Shown here: positions 42,201 through 53,800 of the stretch, one piece after another
How the letters are laid out: each line of letters opens with the position of its first letter
Numbering within the stretch: the stretch's first letter is position 1
Translations under genes and position numbers: made by a program
Assembly (NCBI GenBank): GCA_020086605.1
Contig: JACBWW010000015.1
Coordinates: 6,221,513 to 6,285,512, forward strand
Source: Lanius collurio
Taxonomy: Eukaryota; Chordata; Aves; Passeriformes; Laniidae
Direction: 5' to 3'
Length of the DNA: 64,000 nucleotides
Notes under the pieces: model-generated
Databases searched by the model: none
What the model was told of the DNA's origin: nothing
What the model saw: only the letters and a program-made list of their open reading frames with translations

Positions 42201-44664
42201 TGCTCCATGCTAATGCTAATTATTGTTAACTTGTAACTAGAGCAGTTTGCTCCCAGAGAGTAAAAACCCTACTACTTCCCAATCAAGCATCTGTTCTAAA
42301 GAGATTGTCTAAGGAGAATGAGTTTTGCAATGGCTGATAACAGCATTTTTCTCTCAGGTAAAGTCACATTGCTTAAACAGAGATACTAAGTTTAGTACTC
42401 CTCATTAAATAAGCTGTAGAATGCCCAGATGAAGGAGTATCACAGTTTTGGTACAACTTCTTTTCCCCATTTGGGACACTCAAGTTAGAAGTGTTTTAAG
42501 CAGCACCCTTCTGGCACAGGTGAGAGTGCATTGTCCCAAGTATCCTACAAAGACCACAACACAGATCTCCAGCACACAGAAATCTGCCGACATACAGAAG
42601 CAAAATACTATCATTAAACAATTTTTGCAGATATTTTTCCTGAGGAAGCATAATTTGCTGTCTGAGGATTCTAAGGGAATTAAGATATTTTCACCACACA
42701 GAGTTAAAAAAGATCCCAGAAAAAACTGAACGTGAACTATATGCAGCAAAAAGTGTTTGAAAAGATAACTGTAAATAATTAGCAAATAAATAATTTTAAG
42801 GTAAAATATAATAGAATTGCAACTGTTTGAAATTATGCCTAATGTCAAAACAAGCAGCTGATAGGAAAAAGCTGTTTCAAGCCCTGTTCACTAGTGATTA
42901 GTAAAGAATTTTAGGCATCTCTAATAAAAAGTAACTAAGTAAATTCCACAATTAGTAGCTCCTAACATATTTTGATCATCTTACTTTCCTGTTTCTCCAG
43001 AAAAATTAACCTTTACAAGACAATAATGCACTTCTCCAACTTCAGTTTGTCCATATCCTTGATTTTAGCTTTTCATTACTATATAAGCTGCTAGAAGGAG
43101 GAAATAGTTGAACAACTTGTGATTTTCAGTTTTGCAGCACTGAATAGAGCTGATATTGAATTGCACACACAAAGTTCTTTTTCTAACACTTGCTGCATTC
43201 CCCGGAGGCATTCAATGATAAATCTCTGTAATTTGAATCAATTATATTGACTAACATTTCTCATGTTTGCCATGACATCAACAAACAACAGATTCATTCC
43301 TCTGGTTCCTGAGACAAATATTATCAAATATCATCGAAAATAAATATCTTTCTGAACATAAAAGCCTCTTTGACTCCAAGACAAAGAGGAAAATAAAAGA
43401 GATAATTCAAAATATTTGACCATAGCAACTTAAAGCAGACAGAAATATTAACTTTTACCTCTTTGATGACTTTATAAAGATTTCCACAAGATGGTGCTGT
43501 AGTCCTATTTTATGGCATTAATTGCTCTTAACATTTAGAAGAAAACCTAATTTCATTGTTAGAATAATGAACAGTGATTTGCAAGGCCTATTTTCAATTA
43601 AGAAGCAAAACACATTCCTACTATGTAATTTTCCAATCTTTTTAGTTTCTTTTATTTCTAAACAACTGAAAAAGTCCTTTGCAGAAATCAAAAAAACCCT
43701 GAAATACTTTATATAACGTAACAGATCACCATAACTTCTCCTGTTTCTGTGTAAAATAAAGTCCATTTATATTCCATATGGTTATCAAAAAAAATCATAA
43801 TTATTGTTAAAACTCAGAAATCACTTTTTACAGGATGTCAAACACCTGCTTTTGCCTTCATCTGCAAATTGTGCCCCCAAAAAATTCAAATTCTTTTTGT
43901 AATAATAAACTCCAAAAAATCTTTTTAAGTGAAGTATTAAAACAAAGGAATCTTGATATGATAGGCTACTAATTTACAAAGAGTAATAAACAAATAAATC
44001 TTATCAAGCCTCACACATCTTTGGTTTGATTGTATGTTTATGGAAGTCTTACATCTACTTATGTCTCTAAACAGAAATCTTAATATGGCTTCAAATAATG
44101 AAAATGTTGTGTTTCTTTGTATACTGGCTGGTCTCCATCTGTGCTGCTGGTCTTAAAATGTGTTGGGTAAGAGCACTAAAACACTCAACACATCTCTTGC
44201 AGTCAAAGTCTGTGGCCTTACTTGCACATTTTAGTGTTTAGGATCAAACTGACCCTCACTTTGTCAGTGTTAATGGAAGCCATAAAGTGTTGGTGCTCTC
44301 CAGCTCAGCATGAAAACTTGTATTTAAAAATAAAAAACCAGCAAAAAAAGTACATATTTGAAACTGTGTATGTAAGTTTTTTATTAAGACTTATTCAACA
44401 GTACAGATGGTAAGATGGTATGTAAGAATGCCTCTTGGGTGTAATATGAAAGTTCCAGCTGGAATGTGTCCAACAGGATGTAAACCACAGTCCTCAAGCC
44501 CACACTTTAAAAAACATATTACTTAGCACACTGCTAACAAACGTCAACACAAGAATACACTGCTGTAATGACTTCAATTTACAAAAGTACAAGGAGGGGG
44601 AAAGAAGCTATGTGTACTGCCTTTAAAACCCAAAATTGTGGTCGTGGGGAGGGTAATCAATACA
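39247..44664. other. Intergenic between ERV remnant and CEP44 3' end
   Basis: AT-rich. No gene or clear mobile element recognised. A weaker CTCF-like motif lies at 43484-43499. Open frames such as 42480-42848 (minus, 122 codons) have no known motif and unremarkable composition. Confidence 0.55.
43484..43499 (+). promoter_or_regulatory. Weak CTCF-like site
   Basis: CCACAAGATGGTGCTG agrees with CCASYAGRKGGCRSYV except at two positions. Listed because it resembles the 20.6-kb motif, in the opposite orientation. Confidence 0.2.
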
Positions 44665-44762
44665 CAGATGCACGAGTAAAATATTTATTCAATGAAATAA
44701 AAGCACTGGTGATCATTACAAATCCGATATATTAAAAATTTAATGCTGTACAAACATACATA
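44665..44762 (-). promoter_or_regulatory. CEP44: CEP44 3'UTR with poly(A) signal
   Basis: Short AT-rich 3'UTR after the TAA. A canonical AATAAA lies on the minus strand at 44684-44689, followed 10-25 nt later by a GT-rich element (TGCATCTGTGTATTG), as expected for cleavage near 44665. A second AATAAA at 44380-44385 could give a longer form. The exact cleavage point is inferred. Confidence 0.65.
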
Positions 44763-44871
44763 TTACTCCTGGTATCCATAACTCTGCAGAGACCAGGACT
44801 GAAGACCTGTGCTTTCAGGTATTCCCAGATGTGGGCTTGGTGTTTTGAGCAATTTGAAGGTTTCTTCAATT
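44763..44871 (-). CDS. CEP44: CEP44 coding exon 10 (stop codon)
   Basis: 109 nt after a TATTTTCAG acceptor. Completes Ile357 and encodes residues to Glu392, then TAA at 44763-44765. Begins [16 protein letters not shown] and ends SYGYQE. Confidence 0.9.
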
Positions 44872-47800
44872 CTGAAAATAAATTTTGTTTACATGCATTT
44901 AATAAAATAAGGTAAGAAATAACTGGCTTGCTTTTAACTTTCTAATTATCTAAAATACTAACAAGCAGCATGGAACCATAAGTTCTTTCTCATCCCCCCC
45001 TTTTCCTCTGCAATTGGTTTCTATTTTAAATGCCTACCATTTATCAATAAATCTTAAGTACACCAAGAAAGAAGTAACCCACTGAATAAAATTAAAATCA
45101 CAGAAAAGGCTAGAGCTTTTTATAGGCTATGCACTTAAGAGAATAGAAATCTCTTGCTAGAGAAACATTACAGAGCAACACATTTCTCTTCAAGTATAAT
45201 AAAAATATAACAAAAAATTTCATTAGAGATCTCAGGATTAATATCAAATACATCTTAATATAGTTATTGTAACGCTTAGGCTGAAATTGGTTTTACTTTT
45301 CCTTAAACAATAAAAGCTAGTTAAGATAATGTAGTTATTTTTCAAGAAGAAAAGTTACAAGTACCAGGGCATTTCAATCAGGAGATAAATAATACTTCTA
45401 TTTCTTATCAACCAAACTCTAAACACTCTTTAATCTCTAGTTAATACTATTAAGAATGTTTTCTATTGCTTTTTAGAAACCAAAACAGTGACTCATCCTG
45501 CAAATACAGAACTGTAAGTGGATTTACTATCCAGTAAAGCCATAAGGAAATGCCACACCTGATGTAGAGACCTTTGAGGTTTGGAACACATGTGTACATT
45601 CTCTGTATGCCTTAGTCCAGTACAACTCCCTCCTGGGAAATAAATTCCTGCTGCCCTTTCCTATTACTTACATTTTACTTATCTTTTCCATTCTTTGTCT
45701 TATTGTCTCCTACAATTTAAAAGCAACAAAGTTAGTAAACTCTTCAAAGCTGATATTCTTCAGATGGACTTTCAACTTAAAATTCAGAGAAAATGTAACT
45801 TTAAGCATTGTTTACATATCAAAAGTATTTTTATGAGACAGATCTAGATGTAGTTTTGCATAATTTCCTTGTTTTTCTAACAGTATATACAGCTAAAACC
45901 AATGCTTACTTGTTCTCTTGACCTCAAAAGAAATCAACTGAGCATTCACCAATTTTAGTTACCTTTGAAATGTCTGTCAGATCATGAGAATTAATGGTCA
46001 TGTCTTTGGAAGATTGGTCTGTGGATAATAGTGAAATGCATCCAGACAACTGAAGATGACTCTCTGGCATCTCCTCATTCCTCTCTGCATCTATAGAGAA
46101 ATACTCAGTTTTATGTCACCTTTGCCTTTTTGCTCTCTTTTGCAAGGTCAGCTATCAAATAACTTGATTTACAGTATGTAATAACAGAAGAGAATGCATT
46201 GTTTAGAGAGGGAAAAGAAAAAGCTACTGAGAGTCCAAAATAGGTTTCTCATTTTTTTAAAACAAGCGCAGTATTACACTGTGTATAATATATATAATAC
46301 ATACAAACCAAACTCTGAAGATTACTAAGAAGATTATATTTTTTCCTGATTAAAATCAAAGTTTATGAACATGTGATTACAGTGCCAAACATTTAATAAT
46401 AATTTCATATGGTTTGCATTATTTTTATTGTAAACTGCCTGTTCAAACATGTCTTCAATTTCTGCTAAGTAACCTGTCTTATAAGTAGCAGAATTTTTTT
46501 TTTCTTTTGGAAGGCTGTGATATTCTTTGCTATTTTAGATTACTCTTGAGAGGGAAGAGAACACAGTATCTAGAGAAAAAAGTTTTGCCATACCCATTTC
46601 TTTAGTAATGTCACCATCTATACATCATACCTTTGGAACATATTTAGCTACACTATTTTGTATCTAAAATTCATAGTAAATTGTTCTCAAATACCCCAAA
46701 TTAAAAATTGTTTATTCTGTACATCTGTGATTTCTGAAGAGTTCTACAATTAAGAAGAGCCTGAAAGTATTCCAAGTACTCTACTTGTCAGATGAAAGAC
46801 TTAAGACCGTCCCCGTAACTTTTATGCCTAAAATTCCCTGAATTTTAGAAAAATAGGAATAACAAATTCAGAAGAATTTGAGGAGTCTGAAAATACGAAA
46901 ATTCTCTTTTAAAGACCATCTGCCTGTTTACTCACTACAAAGTTCTCAAGTGTCAGTAGCACACCACTAAACTTAGCAGAGAAAGTAAACATGTTGCAAG
47001 CTTTCCATGTTTTGTAAAACGAAGGTCCCATTTCTGAGGCTCCTCAAAAAAACAAGCTTTGATGTAATCAAGATGCTGCTTTCCTAATTTCCATGGAAAC
47101 TGAATTACTGAGACTCCCTTTTAATTACAATTCAAGAGCCCAACAGTGGACAAAAATGCCTAATTTGTGAGAAAATAGACTATCCTCCTTACCACGGATG
47201 GTAGGAACAACAGCTGCCACAAGTGAAACAGACCAAATCAGTGGAGAACAGGGGGAGCTAAGGGAGCTGAGGGCTAAAGAGCTACCCTTGAGGAGGACAG
47301 AAGAATCACTCATGGTCCAGGCAATGCTGTTAACTTCTTTCCCAGCTAAGGCTGCTTCGCTCACTTCTTGTTATGTTATCAAAATGAAATGGAAGTTGGA
47401 AATGGAAGAAAAAGATTTTGTCTTTCTCTTCAAAATAACAAAGTTTAGTAAAAAATGCCAGTTGGATAGCTGCTCACTTCTTCAGAGATGAAATACAGAA
47501 AACATTCAGTGGTGAGCTGAAAAACAACACAGCAACCTAAAATATATTAGTGGCAGTAAAAATAACTCCATTTGTGTTTAAGAATAGAGTATCTCTAAAA
47601 CATGACGACAACTGCTTTAAAGTTCAGATGACAGTACTGTTTTTCAGTTTTAGTAACAACACCTTAATTAAATTTGCATCTTTAATATTTTTAGTAGCTA
47701 TTTGTAACTGTTACTTGCTATGCTGTAGCAACTAAATCTTTTCAAGAGTAAGTTAGAAACTTGAAACGAGGAGGAAGTTAACTTCTGCAGTACGGTTTTA

Positions 47801-50800
47801 AATTCAGAGGCACTAAATTACAGTTATCTACTTAAACTATTTTAGCAAGAAGTCTTTAGCCTATTTATGTTAATTAAAAGGATTAATACTCACCAAGAGA
47901 AACTGGAATGCTCCTAGAAGTACTTTCTTGATTTCTATTGCTGAACTCTTTAGGTAAGTCTCTCTGAAATACAAGTTTACTGCATTTTAGCCATATACCC
48001 TGTCTAAATCATCTTCTGACTGAACAAACATATATTTAAGTTCTAAGTATGTATGCATTTGCTTGCTACACCATCCAGATATGTTGGCACTCCACTAACA
48101 CCTTCATAAGACTAAAAAAATTCAACATTTCCACACATATGCTTCATTAAAGCAGTAGTCCACATCATGGGTCTTTTTTTTCCTATCAGTATTGCTGTTC
48201 AATCAGAGGTCGAAACCAGGCCAAAATGCAGTGCATATAACTTAGGTATGAGTAGAATGGACAATCAGACTGCTCTTAGCCTGTACTTATCATTTCATCT
48301 CAACATTGGTTGCCAGTAGCTTAACAAAGTAAGAATGCTTTCTACAACTGGTTGTTATTCAAAAACACAGTCCTCAGTTCTAAAAAAATAGCCTACAGAC
48401 TAACTCAAATTCATTCCACTTCAATGCCTAGAACTCAGAAAGCTATTTTAAGCTTGTTTCTCAGTGTCCTAAATGCGAGAGGGCTCTTTTAAGAAATGTT
48501 CTGTTTAAATCAATCTAACTTTAAAAAGGTTGTTCATAAGGAAGGAAACAATAGCATTTTTGAATTCACCTTTTTAATTTCAAAGTGAAAAAATGCAACA
48601 CTCAAACAACAACTTGACTTTTTTTACCAATGAGTTATCATTATGGTTTGACATCTCAGCCTTTAAAATATGTCATTTTATATTGTGAATCAACTACATA
48701 GGCTAATAGGGGAATAAATAAATGAATGAGAAAGAAATAGTAGGTATTGTATAGGAAAACACAGGAAAAAAATGTAATAATGTCTATCTCTTAACAAATA
48801 CAAACATAAAATCTGCACAGACTATGTCTGTTCAATTCCTTTCATTGAAAGGGATTTGGTAGCTTTCAGACTTTCCCAGAGCTAAATGCACAGCTGCTGC
48901 CACTTTGGCAACAGCAAGAGACAGATCTTAGAGTGCTCCTGCTATGTTGGCCAGATACCAAGAATTCCCTGAAAAGTGCAAGAGTAAGAGAAGAGTAATT
49001 CTGAATTGTTTCTGTATGTGTGAAGCATGACTTGGATCCAATTTCATGAAACAAAAAAGCAAAAATTCCGTGGCCCAAAGGATTATTTCTTAGCGGTTTT
49101 CAAATGCCTATTGCAAAACAATTAGTTTTGGAGATTATTTATACATATATAAACAGCCTTATATATTTATATATGTAAACCCAGTTAACTTTGCTTTGAA
49201 AAAAGACCAGCAACAATGCCACACAGAAACTATAATTTAACTTGTTTCTGCAGGTGAATTCTTTCAGCAACATGCAGAACAGAAATATAATTATCTCACT
49301 GGAAATTTCTGAGTGGTATTTTTGAGAGTATTTTCCAAATAATATACCAACCATAGAAACAACTGCAATACACATATTACTGAAGCAGTAATAAACCAAA
49401 TTTACAAAAATAAAGAACAAATCTAATCTGAAACACAAGCCTTCCCATGTGCTACAATAATTTCTTGAAAAGAATAATTTGAAACAGGAGAAAAACTATC
49501 TGTGGCTATTCACCTGAAGGCCTCTTGAGACTGCTGCCAGAAAAAAAACCCATTACCATTGGCAGTATTATTTGGACATATGTCTACTGATCCATAAGAA
49601 TCTGATTTCAGATAGTAAATCACTTGAGCTACTACTTTTTTCTAAAGTGTCTGAGAATATCCATCCTTACCAATTGAGCTACAGCCTTTAGAAATAACCT
49701 AGTGATCAGTCTGAATACCTGTCCATTTCAAGACTTTGCATAACCACCACACTTTCAAGGCACATAGTAAAATATGTTTTGTATACAAATATTAGCAACA
49801 TCTTCAAATGTGTGGAGTCAGCAACATGCACAGAGCTTCTGGTTATGAATAAATTCAGCAGTTTTACAACTGCAGAGAAAAACACACCACCAATCAACTA
49901 TTTTCCACAAGGGTTTTCAACTTCAGGAAAGCATCTGACAGTATCTGAAGGATACACAACGTGCATGTGAGAATACAGTTTTGGGATCACGTTATTAATT
50001 TCAAAGTGATGCTATGGTTCACTGTAGCTCAAAATATTTATATGTGTACAAATATCAAATTACATAAAGTGCACACAAGGATCTTTCAGCAGCATGAAAA
50101 ATCACCCAGAGTCTTAATGCAACAAAAGGCTTTACTTCCTATGCCAAATGTAGCCACACCACAACTTGTAGTGCTTTCATACATTTAAAAATGCAATGAA
50201 GATCACTGACAAGAAACAGGAAGTGGGGGAAGAGAGCGCAAATAGGAGAAAAAAATGCATTGATTAGGATAGGAATTTCAAGGATCCACAAATTAAAAAT
50301 AGGACTAAAATAAAAATTAACTTTTAGATTAACCCTGTATTTTCCACTGTGCATGCCATCTATTTTTGTCAGTTGCATAGAATGAAGACCCTGTGTTCAA
50401 AACCTTCCTTCTATAACTTCAGTAGTAAACAAAATGACACTGAATCATTACTAATGAGAACATATTTCCACAAAGAAACAGTTTCCCATGGAGAGCTTTG
50501 GTTCATAGAGTATGGGTGAACAGAATTTAACCGTAAAGAAAAAAATACCATCAACTTCATAAACAGCACTTCCACTCAGATCATGCCTTAAAAACCAGTT
50601 AAAAAACACACTGAGAGGCAGGGAGGGCAGAAAGAGACCAACAAGATTGTGTCTGGGCAATTTTTGTTATAGCATTAAAAGAAGTTAGCATACCTTTTTG
50701 GATTGTAACAACAGTTCTGTTTCAAGAAGCAGAACTCGATTCAATAGGTTATTCCAGTCCTTCTCATCTATGATCACCTTTCCTTGCAGCTTCTCTTCTA

Positions 50801-53800
50801 AAACTTGTAGCTTATTTTGCATCCAATCTAGCTTATGAAGCTTTTCCTGGAAATCTGCAAGCTGATTCTTTAAAAACTCAATTTGTAAATTATCTTCTGT
50901 GACCTGAAATATTGATAAGAACATGTCCTCTAATTTCAAAACAGATATAACTCATCATTTGATCAAACAAATTAAGTGCAATTTCCAAGTTCAGTAACCA
51001 TATCCTGCTACATTATAAAATTATTTTTCCTCCAGAATTACCAAAATATGCCTATTTAGGGAACTCAGCTTTTAAAAGAGGCTGTTGACAGAACTGTGTC
51101 TTGAAAGAGAGTACAATTTAACTGCCTTTTTTCCAACTTTTTCAATACACTTACTAAATAACTACCAGTTGCATGCTCCTGAAGTATAACTATAATGTAA
51201 AAACCTTTATCCCTTTAGAAAAATCCTGTAAAAAAGGTTAAGAATACATGCAGACAACATCTTAAAATAGAAGTTCTTACTTGTTCACATTTAACTTCCA
51301 CAATATCATGATCTAGGCACAATTCTTCTTCATTCCCTCCCTGTGCTGGAAGGGGAAGTGGATGAAGGTCACTGCTAACTTCATTTCCGGAGTGCCGTTC
51401 GACTAGAGGCTTCTTTTGAGTATGTTAAAAAACAAACAAACAAAATCAACAAACTGCTGGTGTTTTTCATTATGAGAATATTTCAATTCATTAGCCAAGT
51501 AATGTACATAAGACCTATTATTTTATTATTTATTTAAATCAAACTATCTTGTCACAGCTGGTTGCAAAATACAGAAAGCAATAGCAGGCAGTTTAATTTA
51601 AAAAAAAATCATACAGACTTGAAGGAACTGTAAAAGAAATATGCACATACTTCACCATATATACTGTGTACCTTGATTCCTTTCCATAAATAGTAATGAA
51701 GACAATAATGTCTTCCCTTAATGTAAGGGCCACTAGATTTCTAAGTGTGGACTGGGAAATATGTTATTACATCCAGTGAAATGCATATGTATGGACAGTT
51801 CCAGTATCAAAACCATGACTAAAACATTAAGAAAAAAAAAGTTTAGCTAGGAAGATTAGAATTCTCCCTTCTTCTTGACAACTGTCAGCAAAATAGCCCT
51901 ACCAGGCACACATTAGTTTCCTTTGAAAGCTTCCCTTACAGAAAACAGAGAAATTTTGCAATTCTTTCTAGGTGGATTAAATCCTATGATACTGCCACAA
52001 AACAAAAAAAATACTTAATGATTATGAATGCACAATTACTAGTTTTGTGTAGCATCTTAACACGTACAGATTCCTCGATGGTTTAAGCTGAAACTCTCCT
52101 CTGCTAGGGTATTCTTAAAACACAGATCCATCCCCATTCAGTGCTACTATTAAACAACTAGAAGAGACAGAGAAGCCATTCCAAATGCTGTACTTGTCAA
52201 GTTTTCCTTGATAAAAGCAGTATTTTCCTTATAAATAAAAATCACCATCTATTAACAGGCCATAGGCCTAAAAGTTTTCTACAATTTTATTCTGCACCCT
52301 TTTAGCAGAAAATATTAGGAAATCTGCCTCATCTGCCTCCTTCATGTGTCAAGAGTAGCATAATGTATAATCATTTTTACTCAATGCATAATCATCTCAC
52401 CTTTGTAAAACCAAAGCCAAGAGCAATGCTACATTATGAAATCTTTGCTGAATAGATTCTTACAAAAGAACAAAAAGTTTTTTGAAAGCTGTGTTGAAAA
52501 CACGTTAGGCCAAGCACACTTCACTCTTCAAACACAATACAGTTTCTTTGTCCGATTTTATCTTTTTCCATTGCTGTCCCTTACACTTGATATAATTCAA
52601 ATATAGCACTAAGAACAGAACTAGGTCATTACCACCAAGACTTTGAAATCAACTACTCAGTAAAAGAGAGAGGCAACACCCTGTGTATTTCAGTTATTAT
52701 TTCAGCCAACCACACTTTGGGGAAAAACAAACATCAGCCCACCTCAAAACTGGTTTGATTAAGCAGTAAAATCTAAACTAAAGCAAAAATTTCAGCAAAA
52801 GCCTGAGTTGCTACAAATTAAATTAACCTTCAGACATAAAAATTATTTTCATACCTGTCTGGAATTCAGAGCACTGCCACTAGCATCAGCAAGACCTTTA
52901 CCACAATTTGACCATACTTCAGATTTAAAAGGTCTGATTTTTTTCCTCGTTTGGGATTTAACCTCCAAAGTGAACAGAAGAAAATAAAACAGGAAAATTT
53001 TCAGGATTCCACACCCCACTTTCTATCACCACCACCGACAGTCAGGAGTATTTCAAGGCGCACACACACAAACACATTTAAACTTCTGTAGTACAGCAAT
53101 GCCTAAAAAAAAACTAAATATGACCCAATTATAGAGAACACAGACCCAAAAGTGAAAGTCATACTTCTACAGTCATTAATGGCTATGCCCGGTTGCATCA
53201 AAGCTGGTTATAATAAAAAAGACAACTTGCACCAGACTTGAAAGTAAAACAAATACAAAAAAATGTGGTTATGTCTTCAAATCTGACAAATTAAGTATAG
53301 AGAAGTCCTGAAGTCTTGTTATAAACTCAAAAGAAACAAAATCCTGTAAAATATAAAGACTGGTAATTGCTTTCATTAAAGCAGAGACTGATACACAACA
53401 ACACTGGTAAAAATATGCCATTACAAGTATCACTGATAAAAATAATTAGATTTGAGAAACAAATACAAGTGTCGTGTTTAAGTTGTTAAAGAACTTCAAC
53501 ATATCAGATGATTTTGCTTTGCCTTTAAATTTATCTGAAAAGCTTTTTTTATTCACGTGTTCAAGTATCAAGAAGTGTAAAAGAAAATGCATCGCTTACT
53601 GTAAAGACACCAAGTATTAGACTTATCTTGATTCTAATATTTTTTTTTTAATATTACAAAGTATTGGCAGCTTCATGTCTTGAATGAAAGCATTCAAGAA
53701 TCCTACAATGGAGTTTCATACTAACTTTCCATTAGGTCCATGAGCAATGCTGCATCTTCAAATAGAAGCCGAATACCAGTTTATCTGCAGCATCAAGCAC

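Larger units (their letters stand above)
44872..50693 (-). other. CEP44 introns 6-9
   Basis: Introns at 44872-45671, 45710-45962, 46091-47893 and 47964-50693. AT-rich, with short TA-rich runs near 46285-46302 and 49138-49175. No CR1, LTR or nested gene recognised. Small open frames in intron 7 (47125-47491, both strands) show no recognisable domain. Confidence 0.7.

Noticed and set aside
44763..46090. Direct splice from CEP44 exon 8 to exon 10 as the main transcript
   Set aside because: It gives an immediate stop. The 38-nt exon at 45672-45709 with good splice sites fixes the frame.
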